The notes: generated from the sequence alone by a model not told the origin. Positions 17,863-26,483 are shown, numbered from the stretch's first letter. The stretch is DNA of 64,000 bases from Oxalobacteraceae bacterium AB_14 (GCA_000381565.1 KB906724.1:902350-966349), one strand, 5' to 3'. A program made the numbers and translations.

Positions 17863-19653
17863 ATGAGCACAGAAGTGAAAGTGCCGAACATCGGCGACTT
17901 CGCAGAAGTTGAAGTGATCGAGGTGATGGTCAAGGTTGGCGATACGATCAAGGCCGACCAGTCGCTGATCACCGTTGAATCGGACAAGGCCAGCATGGAG
18001 GTTCCATCCTCGCACGCCGGCGTGGTCAAGGAGATCAAGGTCAAGGTTGGCGACAAGGTCAAGGAAGGTTCGTTGATGCTGGTGGTGGAGGAAGCCGCCG
18101 GTTCCGCCGCTGCCGCTCCTGCTGCCGCGCCGGCGCCGGTTGCTGCAGCTCCGGCCGCAGCACCAGCACCAGCCGCGCCGATCGCTGTTGCCGGCGCCGC
18201 TCCTGTCGGAGCGGCCTACGCCGGCCAGGTCGACATCGACTGCGACATGATGGTGCTGGGCGGCGGTCCTGGCGGCTACTCCGCCGCGTTCCGCGCCGCG
18301 GACCTGGGCATGAACACAGTGATCGTCGAGCGTTACGAAACGCTGGGCGGCGTGTGCCTGAACGTCGGTTGCATTCCGTCGAAAGCGCTGCTGCACGTGG
18401 CATCCGTGATCGACGAAACCTCGCACATGTCCAACACCGGCGTCACCTTCGCCAAGCCGACCATCGACATCGACCAGGTACGCAAGTACAAGGAAGGCGT
18501 CATCAAGAACATGACCGGCGGTCTGGCCGGCATGGCCAAGGCCCGCAAGACGCAAGTCGTCACCGGTGTCGGCCAGTTCCTGAGCGCTAACCACATCGAA
18601 GTCACGGCCGCCGACGGCACCAGGAAAGTGGTGCAGTTCAAGCAGGCCATCATCGCTGCCGGTTCGGCCGTGGTGAAGCTGCCGTTCGTGCCGGAAGATC
18701 CACGCATCGTCGATTCGACCGGCGCGCTGGAACTGCGCCAGATCCCGAAACGCATGCTGGTCATCGGCGGCGGCATCATCGGCCTGGAAATGGCCACCGT
18801 GTACTCGACTTTCGGCGCGCGCATCGACGTGGTCGAAATGATGGACGGCTTGATGCAGGGCGCCGACCGCGATGCGGTCAAGGTCTGGCAGAAGTTCAAC
18901 GAGAAGCGCTTCGACAACATCATGACCAAGACCAAGACGGTCGGCGTTGAAGCGCTGCCGGAAGGGATCAAAGTCACCTTCGAAGCGGCGGAAGCCGGCG
19001 CCGCGGCGCCAGCGCCGCAGGTCTACGATCTGGTGCTGGTCGCAGTGGGGCGCAGTCCGAACGGCAAGAAGATCGCCGCCGACAAGGCTGGTGTGATCGT
19101 GTCCGATCGCGGATTCATCCCGGTCGACAGCCAGATGCGCACCAACGTGCCGAACATCTTCGCCATCGGCGACCTGGTGGGCCAGCCTATGCTGGCGCAC
19201 AAGGCGGTGCACGAAGGCCACGTGGCGGCGGAAGCCGCAGCGGGCCAGAAGTCGCACTTCGATGTGAAGGTGATTCCATCGGTGGCCTACACCGATCCGG
19301 AAGTGGCATGGGCCGGCATCACCGAAGACGAAGCAAAAGCCAAGGGCATCAAGGTCGAGAAGGGCCACTTCCCTTGGGCAGCGAGCGGCCGCGCCGTGGC
19401 CAATGGCCGCGCCGAGGGCTTCACCAAGCTGCTGTTCGACGCTGAAACGCACCGCATCATCGGCGGCACTATCGTCGGCACGCACGCCGGCGACATGATC
19501 GGCGAGATCGCGCTGGCGATCGAGATGGGTTGCGACGGCACCGACATCGGCAAGACGATCCACCCGCACCCGACCTTGGGCGAGTCGATCGGCATGGCCG
19601 CCGAAGTGTACGAAGGTGTCTGCACCGACCTGCCTCCGCCACGCAAGCGCTAA
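17863..19653 (+). CDS. lpdA: dihydrolipoamide dehydrogenase E3 with N-terminal lipoyl domain
   Basis: E3 reoxidises dihydrolipoyl groups with FAD and NAD+. The 596 residues are about 120 longer than a plain E3 because of an N-terminal lipoyl domain (residues 1-80, lipoyl Lys42 in ESDKASME) and an Ala/Pro linker. The E3 part begins with the FAD loop [10 protein letters not shown], carries the redox pair Cys165/Cys170 in [13 protein letters not shown], an NAD loop [10 protein letters not shown], and ends with the catalytic HPHPTLGE. The lipoyl domain resembles those of aceF next door. AAGGAG lies before the ATG, and a strong terminator follows the stop. Confidence 0.96.
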   Translation: MSTEVKVPNIGDFAEVEVIEVMVKVGDTIKADQSLITVESDKASMEVPSSHAGVVKEIKVKVGDKVKEGSLMLVVEEAAGSAAAAPAAAPAPVAAAPAAAPAPAAPIAVAGAAPVGAAYAGQVDIDCDMMVLGGGPGGYSAAFRAADLGMNTVIVERYETLGGVCLNVGCIPSKALLHVASVIDETSHMSNTGVTFAKPTIDIDQVRKYKEGVIKNMTGGLAGMAKARKTQVVTGVGQFLSANHIEVTAADGTRKVVQFKQAIIAAGSAVVKLPFVPEDPRIVDSTGALELRQIPKRMLVIGGGIIGLEMATVYSTFGARIDVVEMMDGLMQGADRDAVKVWQKFNEKRFDNIMTKTKTVGVEALPEGIKVTFEAAEAGAAAPAPQVYDLVLVAVGRSPNGKKIAADKAGVIVSDRGFIPVDSQMRTNVPNIFAIGDLVGQPMLAHKAVHEGHVAAEAAAGQKSHFDVKVIPSVAYTDPEVAWAGITEDEAKAKGIKVEKGHFPWAASGRAVANGRAEGFTKLLFDAETHRIIGGTIVGTHAGDMIGEIALAIEMGCDGTDIGKTIHPHPTLGESIGMAAEVYEGVCTDLPPPRKR

Positions 19654-19670
19654 GCGAAGCCTCACCACGA

Positions 19671-19696
19671 AACCGGGACTTGTTCCCGGTTTTTTT
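19671..19696 (+). terminator. rho-independent terminator of the pdh operon
   Basis: AACCGGGA (19671-19678) and TCCCGGTT (19684-19691) form a stem with a 5-base loop, followed by six to seven T. Confidence 0.88.
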
Positions 19697-19709
19697 ATAG
19701 GTTTTTAAA

Positions 19710-20096
19710 ATGTCATCGATACTGTCGTTTATTCCGCTGCTGCTGTCGATCGCGCTGTACACCAGCCTCGTCAAGCTCGCGGCATTCCTCTACAAGCGCG
19801 CGCTTCTGAGCTGGCGCGACGCCTGCATCTTCAGCCTGATTCTGTTGACGGTGCTGGGCGCCGGCACGCTGCTCAACCGCTTGTCGGGCAACGCGATTCC
19901 ACTGGTGGTGTCGATCGCCGCCGGGATGGTGATCCAGGTCGGCATCGGCGCGTGGTACCTTGTCCCGCGTGCGCGCACGGCAGGTGGCGAGCCTTTGGCC
20001 GTCAAGGGGGCCGCCATGCTGGCGTTGATCGCTTACGGATTGATCGCCACACTCGGTCTGCTGGCCGCCTTGGTGATGGGCGCGCTTGTCGGCTGA
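19710..20096 (+). CDS. hypothetical membrane protein
   Basis: A 128-residue protein with four predicted membrane segments (about residues 3-25, 38-58, 64-86 and 102-127) separated by short charged loops. No family was recognised. It starts only 13 bases after the T run of the lpdA terminator, has no obvious Shine-Dalgarno sequence and no clear promoter, so expression may rely on read-through. The hydrophobic pattern and codon bias of the surrounding genes support it as real. The following gene is in the same direction but 110 bases away. Confidence 0.65.
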   Translation: MSSILSFIPLLLSIALYTSLVKLAAFLYKRALLSWRDACIFSLILLTVLGAGTLLNRLSGNAIPLVVSIAAGMVIQVGIGAWYLVPRARTAGGEPLAVKGAAMLALIAYGLIATLGLLAALVMGALVG

Positions 20097-20223
20097 TGTC
20101 TCTGCGCGAATGGAGGCAGTTCGGGAACTGGTCCTGAAGCTCGCGACGAGCTTCTAATTAGAGGTGCTACACTTATGACGTCGCCCTGGCAGGTCCGAGG
20201 CTCGCCGCATGACGGAGAACGAT

Positions 20224-20625
20224 ATGGCATCGATACGCAAGGAAATCGACATTGGCGTCCCACCTGAGCAGCTGTGGGACGCGCTGCGCGACGTGGGCGC
20301 GCTGCATACTCGGCTGGTGAAGGGCTTCGTCACCGATTGCAAATTGGAGCCGGACGGCGCGGCGCGCATGGTGACCTTTGCCAACGGCATGGTGGTGCGG
20401 GAAGTGATCGTCACCGTCAGCGATGAAGACCACCGCGTGGTCTGGTCGGCGGCGGGCGGACGGCTGAGCCATCACAACGCCTCCGCGCAGGTCTTCGGCG
20501 AAGGCGCGCAAGGCAGCCGGCTGGTGTGGATCGCCGACCTGCTGCCCGACAGCATGGCGCCCGCCATCGCCGCCATGATAGAGCAGGGACTGGATGCGAT
20601 GAAGGGCACCGTCGAGGCACGCTGA
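20224..20625 (+). CDS. SRPBCC family protein
   Basis: A 133-residue protein of the START/Bet v1-like (SRPBCC) superfamily, a hydrophobic ligand-binding fold. It starts ASIRKEIDIGVPPEQLWDAL, the typical first strand-helix of polyketide-cyclase-type members, and ends with a long C-terminal helix (MAPAIAAMIEQGLDAMKG). The start at 20224 is chosen over 20209 because CGGAG lies 6 bases before it. Ligand and role are unknown. It is convergent with the M20 peptidase gene. Confidence 0.8.
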   Translation: MASIRKEIDIGVPPEQLWDALRDVGALHTRLVKGFVTDCKLEPDGAARMVTFANGMVVREVIVTVSDEDHRVVWSAAGGRLSHHNASAQVFGEGAQGSRLVWIADLLPDSMAPAIAAMIEQGLDAMKGTVEAR

Positions 20626-20647
20626 TCGTGTCGGCACAGCTTGATCT

Positions 20648-21946
20648 TTAGCGAGTGAGACGGTACAGCAGGATCGCGGTGCGGATAGTGGCGCGTTCGA
20701 TCGAGGCGATTTCCAGATCCTCGTCGGGCGAATGCGAGCCGTTGCCGGTCGCGCCCAGGCCGTCCAGGCTGTCGAGTAGCGGGGCGACGAACTGCACGTC
20801 GCCGGCGCCGCGCTGGCCTGGCGGCAGGGGAGGGATCTCGCCCAGGCCGGCGTCGCTGCTGGCTTGCGAATAGGTCTTCAATATGGCCAGGTTGCCGCTG
20901 ATTGGCGACATCGGCGGATACGATTCGTGGAAGCTGATGCTGGCGCTGGTGCCCGGCAGATTCTGCGCGACGATGGCCTTCATCTTCGCGTGCGCACGGT
21001 CGCGCTGTTCGTAGGTCAGGTAGCGCAAGTCGCCGTGCACGGTGGCGGTGCGTGCGATCACGTTGCCCTTGCCGGCAGCCTGGCCTTTGGTGCCGCTGGC
21101 TTCGAGACTGACGTCGGTACCGCCCAAAATCAAACCGGGGCTGAAGGTCAGGTCAGGCTCGATCACCTGCTGGCGGAAACCGTCGACTATGCGCGCTGCT
21201 TCGTACACTGCGCCATAGCCGGCGCTCTCGGTGAAGATGCCGCTGGAGTGGCCTTGTTTTCCTTTCGCTTCCAGATCCCACGACGACGAAGCGCGGCGGC
21301 CGATGGTGCCGGTGTCCTTGCCGCTTTTGTCGCGCACCGTGGCTTCGAAGGCCAGCGCGATGTCGCTGCGCTTGGCGGCGGCGACCATGTCGGCACGCGA
21401 GATTTCGATCGGATCGCCGGCGCTCTCCTCGTCGCCGCTGAACATGACGGTGATCGTGGTGTTGTCGAGCGCGCCCACGCGCTGCAAGGCGCGCAGCGCT
21501 TCCACGATGATCACGTCGCCGCCCTTCATGTCGTTGACGCCCTGGCCGCGCACGCGGGCGCCGTCGCGCTTCCACAGCTGCACGGGGCTGTCCTTTTCAA
21601 ACACGGTATCCAGATGACCGATCAGCAGCAGGCGCTTGCCCTGCTTGCCCTCGCGCGTGGCGAGCAGGTGGCCGGCGCGCTTGACGGCGGGCGGCATGTC
21701 GATCCAGCGGGTGGTAAAACCCAGCTGGTCGAACTGCTCGCGAAACACTTTGCCCACTTCGCGCACGCCCTCATGGTTCATGGTGCCGCTGTTGATGTTC
21801 ACCGAACGCTCCAGCAGCTGCAAGCCTTGCTCCGAATGCGCCTTGACCTCGGCGACGATCTTTTGCTCGACCGGCGACAGCGCCGCGGCGCCTGCGCTAC
21901 TCATTGCCAACACCAGTGCTGCGAACGCGAACGGTTTCAATGCCAT
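20648..21946 (-). CDS. secreted M20 family metallopeptidase (carboxypeptidase G2-like)
   Basis: A 432-residue zinc hydrolase with a signal peptide (residues 1-20, cut after AGA). Metal ligands are seen in GHLDTVF, in GVNDMKGG and in SGDEESAG, the standard M20 set, with a dimerisation domain in the middle. The closest named type is glutamate carboxypeptidase (CPG2), which removes C-terminal Glu from folate-like substrates, but the true substrate is not known. GGAG stands 5 bases before the ATG at 21946; the upstream in-frame extension belongs to the shadow of the PACE gene. It follows the PACE gene by 20 bases and may be co-transcribed. Confidence 0.9.
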   Translation of the reverse strand: MALKPFAFAALVLAMSSAGAAALSPVEQKIVAEVKAHSEQGLQLLERSVNINSGTMNHEGVREVGKVFREQFDQLGFTTRWIDMPPAVKRAGHLLATREGKQGKRLLLIGHLDTVFEKDSPVQLWKRDGARVRGQGVNDMKGGDVIIVEALRALQRVGALDNTTITVMFSGDEESAGDPIEISRADMVAAAKRSDIALAFEATVRDKSGKDTGTIGRRASSSWDLEAKGKQGHSSGIFTESAGYGAVYEAARIVDGFRQQVIEPDLTFSPGLILGGTDVSLEASGTKGQAAGKGNVIARTATVHGDLRYLTYEQRDRAHAKMKAIVAQNLPGTSASISFHESYPPMSPISGNLAILKTYSQASSDAGLGEIPPLPPGQRGAGDVQFVAPLLDSLDGLGATGNGSHSPDEDLEIASIERATIRTAILLYRLTR

Positions 21947-21966
21947 GTGGACTCCGGAGTGATCAA

Positions 21967-22389
21967 TCAAGCTTGCGCCGACGCCGGCAGTCCGAAGATG
22001 CGGTCGAAGGCCAGGCTGAAGAGAAAGGTATAAAACATAAAGAATAACACCAGCCCCAAGTCCAGCACAAAGGCATCCCACAGCGAGATGCCCAGCCACC
22101 AGGCGAACAGCGGCACCAGGATCACCACCAGGCCGCCTTCGAAGCCCAGCGCGTGCGCGGCGCGGCGCATCCAGCTGCGGCCCCGCACTGTCTGGCGCGC
22201 TTCCCAGGCTTCGAACATGCCGTTGTAGACGAAGTTCCACACCACCGCGACCAGCGACGAGGCGACGGCGGCGACGCTGGCGTGGCCGGCGTCATGGCCC
22301 ATCAGCAGTACCAGCACGCTGCTGGTCAGGCCGACGGCGATCAGTTCAAACAGCGATACGTAGACGACTTTGCGTTTTAATCCTTGCAT
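21967..22389 (-). CDS. PACE family efflux transporter (AceI-like)
   Basis: A 140-residue inner-membrane protein with four predicted helices arranged as two similar pairs, the 'bacterial transmembrane pair' layout of the PACE family. Characteristic residues include the Glu in the first helix (SLFELIAVG), the WNFVYNGMFE segment and the second-pair FEGGLVVILVP. AceI of Acinetobacter exports chlorhexidine and short diamines. The divergent LysR gene suggests an AceR-like regulator. The gap holds a near-perfect operator. Confidence 0.88.
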   Translation of the reverse strand: MQGLKRKVVYVSLFELIAVGLTSSVLVLLMGHDAGHASVAAVASSLVAVVWNFVYNGMFEAWEARQTVRGRSWMRRAAHALGFEGGLVVILVPLFAWWLGISLWDAFVLDLGLVLFFMFYTFLFSLAFDRIFGLPASAQA

Positions 22390-22453
22390 GTTGTTTCCTC
22401 CTCAATATGATGTGACCATGTTAATAGTAAATTTCTGATTGAAAAAGTCGACA

Positions 22454-22474
22454 GCTATCAGTTTTTCTGACAGC
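22454..22474. promoter_or_regulatory. candidate LysR operator between the PACE gene and its regulator
   Basis: GCTATCAG (22454-22461) and CTGACAGC (22467-22474) form an inverted repeat with one mismatch and a 5-base spacer. The second arm ends 7 bases before the LysR start codon, so autorepression is likely. Confidence 0.55.
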
Positions 22475-22481
22475 ATGGGAC

Positions 22482-23387
22482 ATGGCCTTCTCCAGCGATA
22501 ACATCGCCATCTTTCTCGCCGTGCTCGATCACGGTTCCTTTTCCGCAGCGGCGCGGGCGCTGGGGCGGGTGCCGTCGGCCGTCAGCATGGCGATCGCCAA
22601 CCTGGAGGCGGAACTCGATTTGCAACTGTTCGACCGTACCTCGCGCGAGGTGAAACCCACCGAGTCGGCGCGCGCGCTGGAAGCGGAAGCGCGCCAGATG
22701 GCCGGCCAGCTGCGCCGCTTGCAGGCGCACGCGCTGTCGCTGCATCAGGGACTGGAGCGGCGCCTGACGCTGGCCATTGCCCCGGAGTTGCTGTCGGCGC
22801 CGTGGAGCGATCCGCTGGGGCGGCTGGCGGAGGAATTCCCCTCGCTGGAGGTGGACGTGCTGTCGGCTCCGCAAAACGATGCGCTGCGCATGCTGCACGA
22901 CGGCTCGGCGCAGCTGGCGCTGATCTACGAACGGCCGCAGATCGACCAGCGCGAAAGCTTCCAGGAGCTGGGCAGCGAGGTGCTGGTGGCGGTGATCTCG
23001 CCCCGGCATCCGCAGGCGCGCGAGCGCAATGGCCAGTTCCGGCTGGAGGACCTGATCGACATGCGCCAGATCGCCATCGTCAGCCGCGATGCGCGGATCG
23101 AGGACGAGCGCGTGCTCATCTCGCGCAAGCTGTGGCGCACCGACAGCCATCTGGCGACACTGGGCCTGGTGCGCGCCGGCATAGGCTGGGCCTATCTGCC
23201 TCGCCGGCTGGCGGCCCCGCTGCTCGATTCGGGCGAGCTGCTGGGCATAGGCTTCGCGCACATGAGCAACCAGGTGCGCCTGTGGGTGGACGTGGTGTGG
23301 CTCAACGACCGCCCGCTGGGCCTGGGCGCGCAGCGCCTGATCGCGCTGATGAAGGATATCGCCGGCCTGGAGGCGCGGCCGGCTTAA
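22482..23387 (+). CDS. LysR family regulator, divergent from the PACE efflux gene
   Basis: A 301-residue regulator with an N-terminal winged helix-turn-helix (MAFSSDNIAIFLAVLDHGSF, then PSAVSMAIANLEAEL as recognition helix) and an effector-binding domain from about residue 90. Divergent placement 92 bases from the PACE gene mirrors the AceR-AceI pair, in which a LysR protein turns on the pump in response to its substrate. Whether it responds to polyamines or biocides cannot be seen from the sequence. No Shine-Dalgarno is clear before the ATG. Confidence 0.88.
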   Translation: MAFSSDNIAIFLAVLDHGSFSAAARALGRVPSAVSMAIANLEAELDLQLFDRTSREVKPTESARALEAEARQMAGQLRRLQAHALSLHQGLERRLTLAIAPELLSAPWSDPLGRLAEEFPSLEVDVLSAPQNDALRMLHDGSAQLALIYERPQIDQRESFQELGSEVLVAVISPRHPQARERNGQFRLEDLIDMRQIAIVSRDARIEDERVLISRKLWRTDSHLATLGLVRAGIGWAYLPRRLAAPLLDSGELLGIGFAHMSNQVRLWVDVVWLNDRPLGLGAQRLIALMKDIAGLEARPA

Positions 23388-23464
23388 TGCAGCCTTAATC
23401 CGCCCGCCGCACGGCGAGGGAAGCTGTTATATTCGCTGTGCAGATTTTTTCATAAAGGATAACC

Positions 23465-24121
23465 ATGCTTCGCCTCAAACTCGCTGTCGCCGCCGCCGCC
23501 TTGCTGGCCGGTTCCGCCTTCGCATCGCCCACCGCGCCGAAGAACGGCGCCGAGTACACCACCCTGAAAACCCCGCAGCCGGTGCTGGCCGACGGCAAGA
23601 AGGTCGAAGTGATCGAGTTCTTCATGTACCACTGTCCGGCGTGCTACGCGCTGGAACCGGCCATGCTGTCATGGGTGAAGAAGCAGGGCGACAGCATCGT
23701 GTTCCGCCGCATCCACCTGCCGCTGACCGGCGAGCACGATCCGGAAGCGCATATGTTCCTGACGCTGGAGGCGATGAAGCTGGAAGAGTCGCTGCACGCC
23801 AAGCTGCTGAGCACCTGGCACGTCGAACGCCGCCGTCTGAAGAGCGATGCGGACAACCTCGACTGGGCGGTCAAGAACGGCGTCGACAAGGATAAATACC
23901 TGGCCATGTATAACTCGTTCTCGGTCATCACCAAGCTGAAAAGCGCCGGCCGCGTAGCCAGCACGTATGAAGTCAACAGCACGCCGACGCTGATCGTCAA
24001 TGGCCGCTACCTGACCAATCCTTCGATGGTGGACGCCAGCAATCCAGGCATCCCGCGCCCGCAGCTGGACCAGGCCACCTTGCAGGTGCTGGACGCGCTG
24101 GTGGCGATGTCGCGCAAATAA
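23465..24121 (+). CDS. dsbA: thiol:disulfide interchange protein DsbA
   Basis: A 218-residue periplasmic oxidase that introduces disulfides into exported proteins and is recharged by DsbB. Signal peptide residues 1-20; thioredoxin fold with the active site FMYHCPACYALE (Cys57, Cys60) and the cis-Pro loop NSTPTLIVNG. The dipeptide between the cysteines is Pro-Ala instead of the usual Pro-His, which is odd (see findings). AAGGATAACC precedes the ATG. The TfoX-like gene begins one base after its stop, so the two are probably co-transcribed. Confidence 0.92.
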   Translation: MLRLKLAVAAAALLAGSAFASPTAPKNGAEYTTLKTPQPVLADGKKVEVIEFFMYHCPACYALEPAMLSWVKKQGDSIVFRRIHLPLTGEHDPEAHMFLTLEAMKLEESLHAKLLSTWHVERRRLKSDADNLDWAVKNGVDKDKYLAMYNSFSVITKLKSAGRVASTYEVNSTPTLIVNGRYLTNPSMVDASNPGIPRPQLDQATLQVLDALVAMSRK

Positions 24122-24122
24122 G

Positions 24123-24449
24123 TTGGCCGCCAGCGCCGAATTTGTCGGCTGGATGCGCGAGCAATTCGCGCCGCTGGGCGCGGCCGTGTCGGATGGCGCG
24201 TTCTTCGGCGGTCGCGCGTTCAAGTACCACGGCCAGCAGTTCGCGTGGGTGATCGGCAGCACGCTGTACCTGCGCGTGGGCGACGCCACCCGCGCCGAAT
24301 TCGAGGCCGAAGGCGCTGCGCCGTTTTCCTACGGGACCAAGAAGGGCACGGTGCTGGTCCGCAAATACTATTCGGCGCCGGAGTTCCTGCTGGACGATCC
24401 CGAACAGATGCTGGTCTGGGCCCGCAAGGCGATCGACGCGGCGGGGTAG
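24123..24449 (+). CDS. TfoX/Sxy family N-terminal domain protein
   Basis: A 108-residue single-domain protein of the TfoX N-terminal type, with the pattern FVGWMREQFAPLG and GAFFGGRAFKYHGQQFAWV followed by LYLRV and a C-terminal PEFLLDD helix. Full-length TfoX/Sxy proteins regulate competence, but stand-alone N-terminal domains have no defined role. The reading starts with TTG one base after the dsbA stop; an ATG at 24153 would remove part of the first helix, so TTG is preferred. Translation likely depends on dsbA. Confidence 0.82.
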   Translation: MAASAEFVGWMREQFAPLGAAVSDGAFFGGRAFKYHGQQFAWVIGSTLYLRVGDATRAEFEAEGAAPFSYGTKKGTVLVRKYYSAPEFLLDDPEQMLVWARKAIDAAG

Positions 24450-24460
24450 TGCAGTTGCCG

Positions 24461-24859
24461 TTACTGCGGCGGGAAATGCTCGATGTGGACTTCGCCGCGA
24501 TGGCCGAAGTAACTGACGTGGCGGCCGGTAATCCACACCATATAGCCGACACAGCCCGCCGCCATCGATAGTGCCATGAACTCGGGATAGTGAACCGCGC
24601 CGCTTTGCGCACCGCGTATGGCCTGCACCAGCGCTGCGGCGTTGAACTGCTGCGGGATGGCGACGTCCGGCGCCGGCAGCGCTATCGCGTGGGTGGCTCC
24701 GTCCGGCAGGTAGTAAGTGGTATCGCAGCGGCGGTAGTCTGCATGGTAGGACTCAACGCCTGCCTGCGTCAGCCTGCCGGCCAGTGTGCCGAACGACGCC
24801 AGCCCCGCATGCGAGTCGTGCGCGCATTGTTCGATGGTGTCACGGATGGTTGCTTCCAT
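24461..24859 (-). CDS. DUF1398 family protein
   Basis: A 132-residue soluble protein resembling the DUF1398 (YbcV-like) family: it has the HAGLASFGTLAGRLTQAGVESYHADYRR core followed by TTYYLPDG and a C-terminal VDI-like segment (GCVGYMVWITGRHVSYFGHRG). No biochemical activity is known. It lies 11 bases downstream of marR on the minus strand, and the pair share the palindromic operator at 25345-25364. It is therefore likely a target of that MarR repressor. Confidence 0.75.
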   Translation of the reverse strand: MEATIRDTIEQCAHDSHAGLASFGTLAGRLTQAGVESYHADYRRCDTTYYLPDGATHAIALPAPDVAIPQQFNAAALVQAIRGAQSGAVHYPEFMALSMAAGCVGYMVWITGRHVSYFGHRGEVHIEHFPPQ

Positions 24860-24870
24860 TTTACTGCTCC

Positions 24871-25335
24871 TTATTCGACGGGAATTTCTTTCAACTGCTG
24901 CATGTGGACGATCCGCTGCATCGCCGCGATCAGGTCGGCGCGTTCGGTTGTGCCCAGATGACCGAAGTAGGCGGCGTCGTTCTGATCGGCCAGCGCCGCC
25001 AGCACCGGTACCAGGCGCGCGCCAGCGGACGTCAGCAGGATGGTGCTGGCGCGCTTGTCGCCGTCCGCCGTGGTGCGCTCGACCAGTCCCTTCGCTTGCA
25101 AGCGGGTGATGATCTTCGACACCGCGCCCTTGGTCATGCCCAGCGCGGTCATCAGCTCGCCCGGTGCGGCGGCTCCGGCGTTGTAGAGCTGCCGCAGCGC
25201 CACCCAGTCCGACACCGAGACGCCTTGCGCCTCGACCAGTTTGCGGAAGCTTCCAGAGGCATGATTGGATACGTAGCGCAGCCAGAAGCCGAGGTGCGCA
25301 TCGAGTTCGCTGACGGGAGGGCGGTGAGTCTTCAT
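24871..25335 (-). CDS. MarR family transcriptional regulator
   Basis: A 154-residue winged-helix repressor; the DNA-binding region spans about residues 55-100 (PGELMTALGMTKGAVSKIITRLQAKGLVER, with the wing TTADGDKRAS), and the terminal helices form the dimer interface. A perfect 20-base palindrome begins 10 bases upstream of the start codon, so it most likely represses itself and the DUF1398 gene behind it. The inducing ligand is unknown. No Shine-Dalgarno is clear, since the palindrome sits in its place. Confidence 0.9.
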   Translation of the reverse strand: MKTHRPPVSELDAHLGFWLRYVSNHASGSFRKLVEAQGVSVSDWVALRQLYNAGAAAPGELMTALGMTKGAVSKIITRLQAKGLVERTTADGDKRASTILLTSAGARLVPVLAALADQNDAAYFGHLGTTERADLIAAMQRIVHMQQLKEIPVE

Positions 25336-25344
25336 GTGCGCATT

Positions 25345-25364
25345 TTAGTTTCCATGGAAACTAA
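25345..25364. promoter_or_regulatory. MarR operator, perfect 20-bp palindrome
   Basis: TTAGTTTCCATGGAAACTAA reads the same on both strands. It lies directly upstream of the marR start codon. Confidence 0.75.
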
Positions 25365-25401
25365 TTGCAAGGGAGACTGGAGCCTTGGTCGGCTCCGCGT
25401 T

Positions 25402-25584
25402 TCAGTTGACGGTGAAGCGGGTCGGGATTTCGATGCCGCCGTTGCGCGCGGCTTCGGCGTAGGCTTGCATTTCCTGGATGACGGCGTCGAGCTGTTCCTG
25501 GCCGGGGTTGGCCTGGAACATTTTAATGCGCTCGTTCATGAGCGTTACCTGCCTGCTCCAGTCCAGTCGATTCGATTTGCTCAT
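25402..25584 (-). CDS. small hypothetical protein (60 residues)
   Basis: A 60-residue soluble protein (starts MSKSNRLDWSRQVTLMNERI) with one predicted helical hairpin and a short strand at the end (IEIPTRFTVN). The start at 25584 is backed by GGAG five bases upstream; a longer in-frame extension to 25701 runs into the end of the TetR gene. No family was recognised. It lies between marR and tetR, all on the minus strand, but spacing (about 55 bases to tetR's end) allows co-transcription with tetR. Confidence 0.6.
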   Translation of the reverse strand: MSKSNRLDWSRQVTLMNERIKMFQANPGQEQLDAVIQEMQAYAEAARNGGIEIPTRFTVN

Positions 25585-25639
25585 GTCTGCTCCGTGGGTA
25601 AAAAACCAGTATAGAGCAAATGATAAAAATGCACAGCTT

Positions 25640-26353
25640 CTAACGCAACACGCCATGGAAGAACAGGTCCAGCCCTTGCGCGGCGCGGGCGCGCAGCTCA
25701 TCGGTGGTCGGCGGCTGGTCGACCGGGAACAGAATGCGCACCATGGTGTCGCCCATGATGCAGGCCAGCATATGCACCGCCAGCGTCTCGACCGGTATTT
25801 CCGGCCGCAGCTGGACGCGGATGTCGGGACGGCTGAAGAAGCGCATCAGTTCCTGGCGGGTGCGCAGCGGACCGGCCTGGTAAAAGGTGTCGGCCAGTTC
25901 CGGCGTGGTCCTGGCCTCGGCCACCACCATGCGATGCAGGTTGACGAAGGCGGGCGCCGTCACCAGCTCCAGGAAGCGTAGCGCGAAATCACCCATCACC
26001 TCGCGGAATGGCCGCGGGTCGGCCTCCATGTCGCTCATGCCGGCGAAGAAATGCGCGCGGCCGTTGGTGATGACGGCGTTCAGCAGCCCGGCCTTGCCGC
26101 CAAACTTGACATAGATCGTGCGCACGGCGACGTGGGCCTCGCGTGCGATCATCTCCAGGCTGACCTTGCTGTAGCCCTTTTCCAGGAACAATCTGGCCGC
26201 CGTGTGCAGCAGCGACTGCAGGCGGGCTTCCTTGTCGGCAGCGCGCGGGCGGCCGGCCGCCTTGCCGTAGCAGGGCGAGTCGGGGGAATCATTGGCGGCG
26301 TCTTCCGGGCAATCCGGGTCGTCCAGGGCGGCGGCGTTGGCGGTAATCTTCAT
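25640..26353 (-). CDS. TetR family regulator of the adjacent efflux operon
   Basis: A 237-residue regulator, longer than most because of about 40 disordered N-terminal residues. The helix-turn-helix is at residues 64-83 (VSLEMIAREAHVAVRTIYVKF), followed by the typical FGGKAGLL and an all-helical ligand-binding domain. It is divergent from the HlyD-MFS-outer-membrane-factor operon, with an inverted repeat in the gap next to the operon's -35 box, so it is likely its drug-sensing repressor. The inducing compounds are unknown. Confidence 0.9.
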   Translation of the reverse strand: MKITANAAALDDPDCPEDAANDSPDSPCYGKAAGRPRAADKEARLQSLLHTAARLFLEKGYSKVSLEMIAREAHVAVRTIYVKFGGKAGLLNAVITNGRAHFFAGMSDMEADPRPFREVMGDFALRFLELVTAPAFVNLHRMVVAEARTTPELADTFYQAGPLRTRQELMRFFSRPDIRVQLRPEIPVETLAVHMLACIMGDTMVRILFPVDQPPTTDELRARAAQGLDLFFHGVLR

Positions 26354-26396
26354 GGGCTGACATGGTAATGGATGCGGACATCGTAGTCCAAAATAA

Positions 26397-26449
26397 AATG
26401 AAATGCAATCGTTTCATTTCTTGACTTTGCCGGAGTTCGGGCTAATAAT
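26397..26449 (+). promoter_or_regulatory. efflux-operon promoter with TetR operator
   Basis: AATGAAA (26397-26403) and TTTCATT (26412-26418) form a perfect inverted repeat with an 8-base spacer, 2 bases before TTGACT (26421-26426). AATAAT (26444-26449) follows at 17 bases. A half-site-like ATTTCATTT recurs just downstream. Confidence 0.7.
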
Positions 26450-26483
26450 GCACTTCTCCCATTTCATTTATTTGGAGCTGCAC

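Noticed and set aside
16180..19668. Very long open frame (about 1160 codons) on the minus strand opposite aceF and lpdA
   Set aside because: It mirrors the codon pattern of two well-supported enzymes, is rich in His, Arg and Asp as such shadows are in high-GC DNA, and has no recognisable domain.
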